Origin: Cohaesibacter marisflavi
Lineage (GTDB): Bacteria; Pseudomonadota; Alphaproteobacteria; Rhizobiales; Cohaesibacteraceae
Direction: 5' to 3'
Assembly: GCF_900115225.1 (NCBI RefSeq)
Contig: NZ_FOVR01000008.1
Coordinates: 124,001 to 188,000 of the forward strand
Length of the DNA stretch: 64,000 nucleotides
Made by a program: the position numbers and the translations under genes. The notes under the pieces are model-generated. The model saw only the letters and a program-made list of their open reading frames with translations, did no database searches and was not told the origin of the DNA. Below, in pieces: positions 1 through 8,629 of the stretch. Within the stretch, counting starts at the first letter, position 1; each line of letters opens with the position of its first letter.

Positions 1-698
1 GAGAGTTGGTCGGTCGGCTCAACACTGCGCTTGAAAAAGGTGCCAAATGCTATTGGGTCTGCCCGCTGGTTGAAGAATCCGAAGTGCTTGAAGTCACAGC
101 CGCAGAAGACAGGCACGAGAGCCTCAAGAAGGTGTTTGGTGATAAGGTTGAGCTTATCCATGGCCGTATGTCAGCTGATGAGAAAAAGGCGGCGATGGAG
201 CATTTCAAGGATGGTGACGCACAAATCCTTGTTGCGACCACGGTGATTGAAGTGGGCGTGGATGTGCCTGAAGCCACCATCATGGTGATTGAACATGCCG
301 AGCGCTTTGGCTTGGCTCAGTTGCATCAGTTGCGCGGGCGTGTCGGGCGCGGCGACAAGGCCTCTTCCTGCATTTTGCTGTTTCAGGGTCCTTTGGGCAA
401 CATCGCCAAGGAGCGGCTCAACATGATGCGCGAAACCGAGGACGGGTTCCGCATTGCAGAGGCCGATTTACGCCTGCGGGGCGAAGGCGATGTGCTGGGG
501 ACCAAGCAATCTGGCATGCCGGGGTTTCGGGTCACCGACCCTGAGGTGCATAAGGATCTGATGGAAATGGCGCGCAAGGAAGCACGTCTCATTATCGAGA
601 TGGATCCGGGGCTGACTGGCAAGCGCGGGGATGCCTTGCGTGATCTTCTGTATCTATTCGGAAGAGATGAAGCCATCCGGCTTTTGAAGGCTGGATAG
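1..698 (+). CDS. recG: ATP-dependent DNA helicase RecG, C-terminal part (partial)
   Basis: The reading frame is open from the window edge, so only about the last 230 residues are present. RecG remodels stalled replication forks and Holliday junctions in the cytoplasm. The helicase C-terminal domain is clear: an ATTVIEVGVDVPEA segment (motif V), then QLRGRVGRG with the arginine finger of motif VI, then the RecG-typical RLRGEGDVLGTKQSG stretch. The TTG at position 6 is an internal leucine, not a start. The gene converges on the DUF502 gene across a hairpin. The only doubt is the missing N-terminal wedge and first helicase domain, which lie outside the window. Confidence 0.95.
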   Translation, partial: ELVGRLNTALEKGAKCYWVCPLVEESEVLEVTAAEDRHESLKKVFGDKVELIHGRMSADEKKAAMEHFKDGDAQILVATTVIEVGVDVPEATIMVIEHAERFGLAQLHQLRGRVGRGDKASSCILLFQGPLGNIAKERLNMMRETEDGFRIAEADLRLRGEGDVLGTKQSGMPGFRVTDPEVHKDLMEMARKEARLIIEMDPGLTGKRGDALRDLLYLFGRDEAIRLLKAG

Positions 699-705
699 CC
701 AACAA

Positions 706-729
706 GGACGCCCGCCAATCGGGGCGTCC
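706..729. terminator. hairpin between convergent recG and DUF502 gene
   Basis: GGACGCCC at 706-713 pairs with GGGCGTCC at 722-729 around an 8-nt loop. It lies 8 bases after the recG stop and 27 bases beyond the end of the opposing gene. Neither strand has a good T tract, so it may be a weak or Rho-assisted bidirectional terminator. Confidence 0.5.
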
Positions 730-755
730 AAGATGGGAAGAGCGAAGGTGAGGCC

Positions 756-1592
756 TTATTCGGCAGGTTCTGACTCTTTGGATTTTACTTTCTTGAGTGA
801 AGAAAGTTGATCCTTTGACGCTGGGGCCTTTTCTTCGTCATCCACCTCTATGTCGATCAGTTTTCGGGCCTTTTCGTGGTCTTCTTCAACGGCATGCTTT
901 GCGATGAATTCAGGAGAGACCAAACCAGCTGACACCACGAGCTTGGCGGCATCCTCAACGCTCATGTCGAGCATGATGATGTCACGGCGTGGCACAAACA
1001 GCAGGAAACCGGATGTCGGGTTCGGGGTGGTTGGCAGGAATACCGAGATATATCCCTGATGGGCATCACCCGGCTTTTCTTTCTCCTCAATGCGGTGGGC
1101 TACTTCACCGGTCGTTTCAGTGGCAACGAAAGCAAGAGCCCAAAGGTCGCGGCGAGGATATTCGATAACCACAGCCTTGGTGAATGTCTTGCCCTTTTGC
1201 GACAGCGCCGTTTCGAAAATCTGCTTGAGGGCATTGTAAAGGTTGCGTACGAGCGGCATCCGCCCGACGAACACCTCACCGAAGGTCAACAACGAACGTC
1301 CGACAAAGTTCGCCGTCAGAAAACCCAGTATCGTCAGGATGAGGAAGGAAAAGACAAGCCCTACCCCGGGCACGGAAAATGGCAGATAGTTATCCGGGTT
1401 GTAGATATGCGGAATATAGGGCTTTACGGTGGAATCGACCCAGCCGATGAAGGCCCATGTGATGTAAAGCGTGATCCCGATTGGGGCAGCGATGACAAGG
1501 CCGGTCAGAAAATAGTTTCGCACGCGGGCGCCAAAGGTGAGCCTGCCGCGATCCAGAGGGCCTTTTTTTTCTTCATTATTCTTCGATGTCAT
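756..1592 (-). CDS. DUF502 family inner-membrane protein
   Basis: A 278-residue protein of the DUF502 family, whose function is unknown. Two hydrophobic segments (about residues 26-48 and 72-95) precede a soluble domain that contains the family pattern VEYPRRDLWALAFVATET and VFLPTTPNPTSGFLLFVPR. The last 60 residues are charged and low in complexity (EVDDEEKAPASKDQ), probably disordered. In alphaproteobacteria this family often sits beside recG, as here, in convergent orientation; no functional link is known. The ATG is preceded by a purine-rich GGAAAC. Assignment to the family is firm; the role is not. Confidence 0.85.
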   Translation of the reverse strand: MTSKNNEEKKGPLDRGRLTFGARVRNYFLTGLVIAAPIGITLYITWAFIGWVDSTVKPYIPHIYNPDNYLPFSVPGVGLVFSFLILTILGFLTANFVGRSLLTFGEVFVGRMPLVRNLYNALKQIFETALSQKGKTFTKAVVIEYPRRDLWALAFVATETTGEVAHRIEEKEKPGDAHQGYISVFLPTTPNPTSGFLLFVPRRDIIMLDMSVEDAAKLVVSAGLVSPEFIAKHAVEEDHEKARKLIDIEVDDEEKAPASKDQLSSLKKVKSKESEPAE

Positions 1593-1903
1593 CTGTGTTG
1601 TTTCCGTATGAGATTGGCACCTGATGCGTCAATTGTCTCTTTCCATGTTCCTTTGGGGCGCAGAAAGAGTCAGATTCAACCTCGGGCCTGATCATGATGT
1701 GAGATGGCAAGCTGTCAATCAATTTACGCACTCAATCTATACTAAGATAATGCGCCCTGCTTCGACTTAAAAGATTAAGAAAGCGGTTTCCTGCTCGAAA
1801 AATGAGCGAGACCAGTTGTAGAATGGCATTTAACGCAATATCTTGTATGTAATGTTCAGAATTTTCCCCGTTTTTTGTTGCTAAAGGCCAAAAGGGCACA
1901 AGC
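1593..1903. other. 311-bp gap between divergent DUF502 and DUF454 genes
   Basis: The gap must hold both promoters. I see no convincing -35/-10 pair, hairpin or repeat. The region near 1735-1790 is AT-rich and is the likeliest promoter zone. Confidence 0.4.
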
Positions 1904-2281
1904 ATGAAAAGGTTTCAACAGCCGCTCTATTTGCTTGCGGGTCTTGTCTTGACGGGCATCGGCATTGTGGGCGCTTTTTTGCCTCTGCTGCCCTCGACCA
2001 TCTTTTTCATTCTGGCCACCTTCTGTTTTGCCAGATCGTCACCACGGCTTGAAGCCTGGCTCTTGCAGCACAGAGTGTTTGGGCCACCGGTTCTGGCATG
2101 GCGCGATCATAAGGCGATACCGCGCAAGGCTAAATATTTTGCCTTTGGCGGCATGGCGCTGGGCTTTGCCATGTTTGTTACTGCGGTTCAGCCCGGTGTC
2201 TGGCTTTTGATCCCGGTGATCCTGTTTTTTGCCGGTTCCGCGCTTTATGTCGGCACGCGGCCGGATGGCCCGGACGACTGA
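1904..2281 (+). CDS. DUF454 (YbaN-like) inner-membrane protein
   Basis: A 125-residue, very hydrophobic protein. Residues 8-40 carry the family signature, a glycine-rich first membrane segment followed by LPLLPSTIFFILATFCFARSS and SPRLEAWLLQH. Two more membrane helices follow near residues 78-117. The length matches E. coli YbaN. YbaN-like proteins have no established biochemical role. The ATG follows an AAAGGGCAC SD-like sequence. The gene converges with the GNAT gene, with 16 bases between stops, and the inverted repeat CTGAGC/GCTCAG spans that junction. Confidence 0.85.
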   Translation: MKRFQQPLYLLAGLVLTGIGIVGAFLPLLPSTIFFILATFCFARSSPRLEAWLLQHRVFGPPVLAWRDHKAIPRKAKYFAFGGMALGFAMFVTAVQPGVWLLIPVILFFAGSALYVGTRPDGPDD

Positions 2282-2297
2282 GCCGAGCGGTGGGTGC

Positions 2298-2882
2298 TCA
2301 GCCCTGAATGGCTGAGGCTGAAGGCGTTTCCTGGTGCTTTTCTCTCAGCGCGTCCCATTCTTCGCGCAGGATACCGTAACCCAGAGAGTCAAAATATTTG
2401 CCGTCGAGTATTCGAGCCTTGCGGTAGCAGGCCTCCTGCTTCAGACCGATTTTTTCTGCAAGAGCCATCATGCCAGCGTTGCCGGACCATGTTGTGAGGC
2501 CGATCCGCACAAGCGCAGGCCGCTCAGCCAATTGCTTGTCTATCCACATGGGCAAGGCCTTAGAACCAATGCCCCTGCCCCAATGTGATTGATTGAAGAG
2601 GACAATACCCACTTCCAGCCAGTTGGTTCTCTGGTCTTTCCAGTAGTAGGAAACCTCACCCAGAATACGGCCATTTTCTTCATCACAAACCAGTTGAAAA
2701 TTGAAAGACGGGTTCGGCTTGGTCAGCTCGAAACCGAATTCCATGATTTTCTTGTTCTGATCTGCTTCTGTCGGCATGCCCAGATAAGGGCCATTGAGAC
2801 GATGAAACGCCTGCTTGGGGGCTATCAGGGCGCGGTATAGTGGCAGGTCTTCAAGCGTTATGGTCCGCAGGATAAGGGGCAT
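2298..2882 (-). CDS. GNAT family N-acetyltransferase (RimJ/RimL type)
   Basis: A 194-residue single-domain acetyltransferase. It starts MPLILRTITLEDLP like RimJ-type enzymes, and the acetyl-CoA binding region SHWGRGIGSKALPMWID contains the (Q/R)xxGxG/A-type loop. The later NAGMMALAEKIGLKQEACYRKARIL matches the conserved GNAT segment ending in a large C-terminal strand. The substrate cannot be told from sequence; relatives acetylate ribosomal protein N-termini, amino acids or small amines. It lies between ybaN-like and glmS with no operon signal. Confidence 0.85.
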   Translation of the reverse strand: MPLILRTITLEDLPLYRALIAPKQAFHRLNGPYLGMPTEADQNKKIMEFGFELTKPNPSFNFQLVCDEENGRILGEVSYYWKDQRTNWLEVGIVLFNQSHWGRGIGSKALPMWIDKQLAERPALVRIGLTTWSGNAGMMALAEKIGLKQEACYRKARILDGKYFDSLGYGILREEWDALREKHQETPSASAIQG

Positions 2883-2898
2883 GGGGGTACACTTGACT

Positions 2899-2923
2899 GC
2901 CCGCCAGCCAAAGGCAAGCGGGC
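2899..2923 (-). terminator. hairpin after glmS
   Basis: A stacked hairpin, GCCCGC-CA-GCC-AAA-GGC-AA-GCGGGC, 26 bases past the glmS stop. There is no T tract on the minus strand, so intrinsic termination is uncertain; it could instead stabilise the 3' end. Confidence 0.4.
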
Positions 2924-2949
2924 CTGTTTGTGTGAATGGTGCAGATGGC

Positions 2950-4776
2950 TTATTCCACAGTTACGGATTTTGCAAGGTTGCGTGGCTGGTCCACGTCAGT
3001 ACCCATGAAATTGGCAGTGTAGTAAGCCAGCATCTGCACAGGCAGAGCGAAGACAATCGGTGCGATGACGTCTGGGACGGTGGGCATGACGATTGTGGTG
3101 CTGTCTTCCAGCGCATTCTTCTTGGCGCCCGACTCATCGGTGATGAGAATGATCCGGCCATCGCGGGCGGCGACTTCCTGCATGTTGGAAACGGTCTTGT
3201 CGTAATAGCTGTCATCGGGAGCGATGACGACGACCGGCATGGTTTCGTCAATCAGCGCGATCGGGCCGTGCTTGAGTTCCCCTGCCGCATAGCCTTCGGC
3301 GTGAATGTAGGAGATTTCCTTCAGTTTCAACGCGCCTTCCATGGCCAGCGGGAAGTTGGTTCCACGGCCCAGATAAAGCACATGCTTGACCTTGGAAAGC
3401 TCATGGGCCAGATCGGCGATGGTGTTGTCTGCCTTCAATGCCTGACGGATGAATTTGGGCAACTCGCTCAACGCTTTGACATAGGCTTGCTCTTCTCCTG
3501 CCGAAATGGTTCCACGCGCACGGCCTGCCATGATGGCAAGGGCGAGCAGAACCGAGAGCTGACAGGTGAAAGCCTTGGTGGACGCGACGCCGATTTCTGC
3601 TCCGGCAAGGGTCGGGAAAATGACATCGCTTTCGCGCGCTATGGTGCTTTCGGGCACATTGACGATGGAGGCAATATGCTGGCCTTCCTGTTTGCAATAG
3701 CGCAAGGAAGCCAGCGTATCGGCGGTTTCGCCAGACTGGGAGATAAAGAGCGCCAGCCCATTCTCCTGCATTGGCATTTCGCGGTAGCGAAATTCGGAGG
3801 CGACATCCATGTCGACCGGAATGCGGGCAAGCTTCTCAAACCAGTATTTGGCGACCACGCCTGCATAGTAAGCCGTGCCGCAAGCGCTAAGCGAGATGCG
3901 GTTAAGGCTAGCAAAATCAAACGGCAGTTTGCCCTTGAAGCGAACTGTTCCGTTGGCAAAATCCACATAATGGGCCAGCGTATGCTGAATCACTTCTGGC
4001 TGTTCATGGATTTCCTTTTCCATGAAATGCTTATAGTTGCCCTTGTCCACGATGTTCGCAGACGCAAGTGCCGTGGTGGCCTGCCGTTCGACATGCATGT
4101 TGTCTTCATTATAGAAAGTGGCCGTCCTTCTGGTCAGGACAACCCAGTCGCCTTCTTCCAGATAGGTCACTTCATCGGTGAACGGCGCAAGGGCAAAGGA
4201 ATCAGAGCCCAGATACATCTCTCCATCCCCATGGCCAACCGCCAGAGGAGAGCCTCGGCGGGCACCGATCATCAGATCTTCTTCGCCGCCAAAGATGATT
4301 GCGAGAGAAAACGCGCCTTCCAGTCGACCCAGAACGGCGGAGACGGCTTCTATGGGGCGCTTGCCAGCCTGCATTTCGTCATGAATGAGGTGCACGACAG
4401 TTTCGGTGTCTGTTTCCGTCTCGAATTTATGCCCCTTGGCTGTCAACTCTTCGCGCAACTCGCGAAAATTCTCGATGATGCCGTTATGCACGGCAGCCAC
4501 GTTGCCAGCCTGATGGGGATGCGCATTGATCTCGTTTGGAATGCCGTGGGTCGCCCAACGGGTGTGGCCGATGCCGATGGTGCCCGGCAATGGGTTTTCA
4601 CTCAGCAACTGTTCCAGATTGCGCAGTTTGCCTGCAGCGCGGCGTCTGTCGAGTTTGTTCTGGTTGATCGTGGCGACACCAGCGGAATCATAGCCGCGAT
4701 ATTCAAGCCTCTTGAGGGCATCCACCAATTGTGGCGCTACCGCTTCCTTACCAAGAATTCCGACAATTCCACACAT
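2950..4776 (-). CDS. glmS: glutamine--fructose-6-phosphate aminotransferase (isomerizing)
   Basis: Converts fructose-6-phosphate and glutamine to glucosamine-6-phosphate, the entry step of peptidoglycan and LPS amino-sugar synthesis, in the cytoplasm. The start is placed at the ATG giving MCGIVG, because Cys2 becomes the N-terminal nucleophile after Met removal; a GGAAAGAGA SD lies just upstream, and the longer frame would bury this cysteine. The protein then has 608 residues, the normal size. The glutaminase domain shows GHTRWATHG and HNGIIENF; two SIS domains follow (SACGTAYYAG, SQSGETADT, ALKLKEISYIHAEGYAAGE). The C-terminus LAKSVTVE carries the expected Lys603. It lies just downstream of glmU but behind a terminator. 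Confidence 0.97.
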   Translation of the reverse strand: MCGIVGILGKEAVAPQLVDALKRLEYRGYDSAGVATINQNKLDRRRAAGKLRNLEQLLSENPLPGTIGIGHTRWATHGIPNEINAHPHQAGNVAAVHNGIIENFRELREELTAKGHKFETETDTETVVHLIHDEMQAGKRPIEAVSAVLGRLEGAFSLAIIFGGEEDLMIGARRGSPLAVGHGDGEMYLGSDSFALAPFTDEVTYLEEGDWVVLTRRTATFYNEDNMHVERQATTALASANIVDKGNYKHFMEKEIHEQPEVIQHTLAHYVDFANGTVRFKGKLPFDFASLNRISLSACGTAYYAGVVAKYWFEKLARIPVDMDVASEFRYREMPMQENGLALFISQSGETADTLASLRYCKQEGQHIASIVNVPESTIARESDVIFPTLAGAEIGVASTKAFTCQLSVLLALAIMAGRARGTISAGEEQAYVKALSELPKFIRQALKADNTIADLAHELSKVKHVLYLGRGTNFPLAMEGALKLKEISYIHAEGYAAGELKHGPIALIDETMPVVVIAPDDSYYDKTVSNMQEVAARDGRIILITDESGAKKNALEDSTTIVMPTVPDVIAPIVFALPVQMLAYYTANFMGTDVDQPRNLAKSVTVE

Positions 4777-4884
4777 GGCAATCTCTTTCCAACAAATGAC
4801 TACGGATAATTTGATTTGAATAATCACTAACGCACTGTTGTGAGATTCTTGAAATCAAATCCGATTGCAGTTTCTAACGAAAAC

Positions 4885-4912
4885 GGAAAAAGGGACGCAA
4901 AGCGCCCCTTTG
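4885..4912 (-). terminator. Rho-independent terminator of glmU
   Basis: AAAGGG(A)CGC at 4889-4898 and GCG(C)CCCTTT at 4902-4911 form a stem with one mismatch and an AAA loop. On the minus strand it runs into TTTCCGTTT. It separates glmU from glmS, so glmS is probably transcribed partly from its own promoter. Confidence 0.75.
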
Positions 4913-4923
4913 TTCACACTTAA

Positions 4924-6270
4924 TTATTTGGAATCTTTTGATTTTTTGTAGCGAAACTGTGCGGCCCAGCCGGCCTTGATGATGGGTCTTGCGCGTGTGA
5001 ATGCCAGATCATCAGCGTTAACAGGATCGGTGATGACGCTGCCTGCGCCAATGATTGCACCATCTCCAATGGTTGCCGGAGCGACCAGAGATGTGTTGGA
5101 GCCGATGAAGGCGCCCTTGCCGATATCCGTCTTAAATTTGTTGAAGCCATCATAGTTGCAAGTGATGGTGCCTGCGCCGATATTCGCCTTGGAGCCGATG
5201 CGTGCGTCGCCAATATAGGTCAGGTGGTTGACCTTTGCGCCCTCTTCTACAAGAGACTTTTTGATCTCCACGAAGTTGCCCACCTTCGCCTTTGCTTCCA
5301 GAACTGTGCCCGGACGTAGACGCGCATAGGGGCCAATGGCGCAGCCCTCGCCGATTTCTGCATCTTCGAAATAGCAGTTGGCCAGAATGGTGACATTGTC
5401 CGCCACGGTTACGCCGGGTGCGAAAAAGACGTTTGGCTCAATGGTGATGTCTTGGCCCAATTTCGTATCATAGGCAAAGAAAACAGTTTCCGGCGCGGTC
5501 AATGTAACACCATTTTCCATGGCTTCCTGACGGGCTCTTTGTTGGAATGTCGCTTCGACTTTGGCCAGATGGGCGCGGCTGTTGACCCCCTGCAGTTCGG
5601 CTTCTGGGGCCTCGATTGCTGTCACTTTGAGCCCTTGTGCGTTGGCCAGTTCCACCGCATCGGTGAGATAATATTCGCCCTGCGAATTGTTGTTCTCTAT
5701 CTTGTCCAGAAGCTCGAGTAAATGAGCCCCGGAGAAGCCCATGATTCCACCGTTGCAGAAATTGATCTGGAATTCCTCGGGGGTGCAGTCCTTGGCTTCG
5801 CGAATGGCGACCAGATTGCCATCTGATTCGAGCAAGCGCCCGTAAGGGTCCGGAGTCTCTGTCCGGAAGCCCAGAACGACAACGTCAAAGCCTTCCGCCA
5901 GCTTTTCGCGCATGGAGCTGATCGTTTCTGCGCGCAAGAGCGGGGTATCGCCAAAGAGCACGATGACATCGTCCTTTGCCTCTTCCAGAGCTTCGCGTGC
6001 GGCCAGAACCGCATGGGCGGTGCCCAGACGTTCTGTCTGCTCGCAAGCTACGACAGATGGATGCATCTTGCGGGCAGCCTGCAAAACAGGATCCATATCC
6101 GGTCCGACGATGAGGGCTACCTGATCGACATCGGCCTGATGTGCGGCGTGGGCCACATGACCAACCATAGACAACCCGGCGATCTTGTGAAGGACCTTGG
6201 GTGTTTTTGATTTCATGCGGGTGCCGTGTCCGGCTGCCAGAATGATTGCCTGGCATGTGCGATGTGTCAT
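4924..6270 (-). CDS. glmU: bifunctional GlcN-1-P acetyltransferase / UDP-GlcNAc pyrophosphorylase
   Basis: Makes UDP-N-acetylglucosamine from glucosamine-1-phosphate, acetyl-CoA and UTP. The 448-residue protein has both expected halves. The N-terminal uridylyltransferase shows LAAGHGTRMK (residues 11-20) and ALFGDTPLLR-type sequence. The C-terminal left-handed beta-helix is made of hexapeptide repeats (for example IGEGCAIGPYARLRPG and IGSKANIGAGTITCNYDG) and contains the NYDG motif linked to acetyl transfer. The start MTHRTCQAII follows a clear SD (AGGAGGCTAAAG). The pairing glmU-glmS is common in Hyphomicrobiales. Confidence 0.97.
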   Translation of the reverse strand: MTHRTCQAIILAAGHGTRMKSKTPKVLHKIAGLSMVGHVAHAAHQADVDQVALIVGPDMDPVLQAARKMHPSVVACEQTERLGTAHAVLAAREALEEAKDDVIVLFGDTPLLRAETISSMREKLAEGFDVVVLGFRTETPDPYGRLLESDGNLVAIREAKDCTPEEFQINFCNGGIMGFSGAHLLELLDKIENNNSQGEYYLTDAVELANAQGLKVTAIEAPEAELQGVNSRAHLAKVEATFQQRARQEAMENGVTLTAPETVFFAYDTKLGQDITIEPNVFFAPGVTVADNVTILANCYFEDAEIGEGCAIGPYARLRPGTVLEAKAKVGNFVEIKKSLVEEGAKVNHLTYIGDARIGSKANIGAGTITCNYDGFNKFKTDIGKGAFIGSNTSLVAPATIGDGAIIGAGSVITDPVNADDLAFTRARPIIKAGWAAQFRYKKSKDSK

Positions 6271-6436
6271 CTTTAGCCTCCTGAGACCTGTCTTTGCAGA
6301 GTAAAGGACCGTTTATAGTATTTTCCTAAGGAACAATTGAAACAGATATACGAACGGGCCTTGCGGTTACAGCAAAAAAAGACTTTCCTTAAAAATGCGT
6401 GAAACATAAGATTCGCGCGTGTAAGGAGGCATTTGT

Positions 6437-7501
6437 ATGGCGCGGCCAGGCAAAGCCATCTTCGATGTGACCATGATGGCCGGTTGGGCGTTTGCGGCAG
6501 TGCTAACAGGTTTGGTTGCCTTGACGATGGTGGATGACACCGGTGATTCCGCCCGAGACCCCAATGTTGTGGCAACATTGGACAGCGCCGATGCACGTCT
6601 AGTTACCGGGTCTATCGATCAAATGCCGTCCGCCAACCTTGAAAAGGCACTTGGTGAGTCGGAAACGGCTCTCGTCGACCAACAGAATCAGACCTTCAAT
6701 CCGTTTTCGAAACGAACTGAGATCAATGCGCAGCAGTTGCAGGACTTAATCGCTGAATTGCACAAGATCAAGCAGGAAGTCGGTGCGTTTCATGTAACAA
6801 TGAAACGGTTGCGTGATGAAAATGATCGTCTGAAACAGCGTTTGGCCAAACTGGAGCTTGATGGTCCTGTTGGGCAGAGTGGCTCAGTACGCGTCGTGGA
6901 TCTTCCGCGACGGGATGACAGCCGCAACCCCTTTATTCTGGCCAATGGTCAGATCTCTCAGCCTATTGATACCCAATCAACGGGATCCATCGGAGCAACC
7001 GGCGCTTTGGAAGCCAATAGCGGTGCGTTTGACCCCTTCAAGGTGAATGATCAACCGAACATCAAGGTGACCGAGCAGCCCTTGACCATGGATTTTGAAA
7101 GGTCTACGCCTCATGACGCACAGATGCTGCCCAAAGACAAACCCACAGAGCACGTGGCTTCAGGCGGTGCGTTACAGCCTGTCAGTCAGGTTGTTTCTGC
7201 TCCAACAGACGTAAGGTTAAGTAGTCAAACGTCATTTGGGATTGATCTAGGAGCTTTTGTTTCCATCAGTGATATCCGAGCAGCATGGCAAGAGGTTTCT
7301 GGTGCGCAGAAGAATCTGGTTGGTGATTTGCGTCCGCTTAGTCGGGTTACAGAGCTTGACGATGGGCGGCTTGCTCTTCACCTCGTTCTTGGGCCTATTC
7401 CCAACGCAGCACAGGCTGCGTCGGTTTGTGCGCAATTGAACTATGCCAATTATGATTGTTCGGTTTCCGCCTATCGTGGACAAAGCCTTGCTTTGAACTA
7501 G
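6437..7501 (+). CDS. membrane-anchored coiled-coil protein with SPOR-like C-terminus
   Basis: A 354-residue protein of unknown specific role. Residues 13-36 form one membrane helix with a short cytoplasmic tail, so the bulk is periplasmic. Residues 95-145 look like a coiled coil (ELHKIKQEVGAFHVTMKRL, RDENDRLKQRLAKLEL). A low-complexity linker follows. The last 90 residues (FGIDLGAFVSISDIRAAW, then LGPIPNAAQAASVCAQL) resemble a SPOR domain, which binds denuded peptidoglycan at division sites. The start has an excellent TAAGGAGG SD. It is divergent from glmU. An envelope or cell-division role is inference. Confidence 0.75.
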   Translation: MARPGKAIFDVTMMAGWAFAAVLTGLVALTMVDDTGDSARDPNVVATLDSADARLVTGSIDQMPSANLEKALGESETALVDQQNQTFNPFSKRTEINAQQLQDLIAELHKIKQEVGAFHVTMKRLRDENDRLKQRLAKLELDGPVGQSGSVRVVDLPRRDDSRNPFILANGQISQPIDTQSTGSIGATGALEANSGAFDPFKVNDQPNIKVTEQPLTMDFERSTPHDAQMLPKDKPTEHVASGGALQPVSQVVSAPTDVRLSSQTSFGIDLGAFVSISDIRAAWQEVSGAQKNLVGDLRPLSRVTELDDGRLALHLVLGPIPNAAQAASVCAQLNYANYDCSVSAYRGQSLALN

Positions 7502-7635
7502 AATGCGGTTTTGTTATCAGTAGGCCTGCTCTTTTGTATGGTGTCTGTCGACAGATAGAGATTGTTTCCGCTCTTTAAAGCAATTATTATCGGCCCCAGA
7601 ATACCCTCCTTCTTCCAGTTTTTCGGAATTGTCTC

Positions 7636-8568
7636 TTGTCTCCCAAGTTCTTTGCCTATCTGCTGATGGCGGTCTGCCCGTTTCTGCTCGCCTCGAATAT
7701 TGTTGTCGGTGCTGCTGCCGTTCATACGATTGAACCCTTTACGCTCACCTTCCTGCGCTGGGGGATTGCGTCAGCGCTCGTTTTGCCCTTTGCGTGGTCA
7801 TCACTTTATGCCAACCGCAAGGCGCTCCTGTCTGAGTGGAAACTTATTCTGCTGACGGCTTTCATGGGGATGGGATTTAGCGGTTCGGGCGTTTATATGG
7901 CGCTCAAACACACCTCGGCCACCAATGGCACGCTGATCTATTCCTCCTGTCCGATCATTATCATCCTGCTGGAATGGATCTTCAGGGGACGCAAGATCTC
8001 GCTACGCGAAGCCATAGGGATTATTCTGGGTTTTACCGGTGTGTTGCTGATTGTGTGTAAAGGTCACCTTGAAACGCTATTGGCGATTGAATTTTCAAGC
8101 GGCGATCTGCTGTTTGTGGCGGCGGCAACTTCTTGGGCTGTCTATACGGTGCTCTCCAAGAAAAAGCTGTTTCAATCGCTTTCCACGATTGGCATGTTCA
8201 CGATTGTTGGGCTGGTGGGCGCTGTTATCCAGATCCCGTTCATGATCTGGGAATTAGCCAATTATGACACGCTGCCCACCGGTATGAATCAATGGTTGAG
8301 CGTGGCTGGATTGGTCTTTTCGGCCTCTATCGGGGCGCTACTGGCCTATCAATATATGATCCGGGTGCTTGGTCCGGCAACGGCAGGCCTTGTGATGTAT
8401 TTGATGCCGCCCTTCGGTATTTTTATGGCCGTGATGTTCCTTGGCGAAGACTTCAGAATTTTCCATCTTGTCGGCTTTATTTTGGTGATGAGTGGCGTTG
8501 TGCTGGCAACCTTTCCACTCAGCCTTCTGCGCAGACATAGAGCGGTAGAGGCTGTTGCTCAGGAGTAA
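7636..8568 (+). CDS. EamA/DMT family transporter
   Basis: A 310-residue polytopic membrane protein with about ten helices in two EamA repeats. The first repeat contains VVGAAAVHTIEPFTLTFLRW and KHTSATNGTLIYSSCPII, the second FVAAATSWAVYTVLSKK and the closing GEDFRIFHLVGFILVMSGVVL. These are hallmarks of small-metabolite or amino-acid exporters of the drug/metabolite superfamily; the substrate is unknown. The start is a TTG with GGA eight bases upstream; ATG at 7666 is a possible alternative that would shorten the first helix. It ends at a strong bidirectional terminator. Confidence 0.85.
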   Translation: MSPKFFAYLLMAVCPFLLASNIVVGAAAVHTIEPFTLTFLRWGIASALVLPFAWSSLYANRKALLSEWKLILLTAFMGMGFSGSGVYMALKHTSATNGTLIYSSCPIIIILLEWIFRGRKISLREAIGIILGFTGVLLIVCKGHLETLLAIEFSSGDLLFVAAATSWAVYTVLSKKKLFQSLSTIGMFTIVGLVGAVIQIPFMIWELANYDTLPTGMNQWLSVAGLVFSASIGALLAYQYMIRVLGPATAGLVMYLMPPFGIFMAVMFLGEDFRIFHLVGFILVMSGVVLATFPLSLLRRHRAVEAVAQE

Positions 8569-8595
8569 GCGCCCTTCAAGCTGGCTTGGTCTTTA

Positions 8596-8626
8596 AAAGG
8601 GGTTGGGAGCTGCTTCCAGCCCCTTT
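8596..8626. terminator. bidirectional Rho-independent terminator
   Basis: AAAGGGGTTGGGAG (8596-8609) pairs with CTTCCAGCCCCTTT (8613-8626), allowing two G-T pairs, with a CTG loop. T-rich DNA flanks both sides, so it can serve both the DMT transporter gene and ccdA, which converge here. Confidence 0.8.
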
Positions 8627-8629
8627 CCT

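Noticed and set aside
2815-4809. 664-codon plus-strand frame opposite glmS
   Set aside because: Long but antisense to a full-length, motif-complete GlmS; the translation is unstructured and unlike any family.
4777-4827. Upstream extension of glmS
   Set aside because: It would place 17 residues before Cys2, which must be N-terminal for glutaminase activity.
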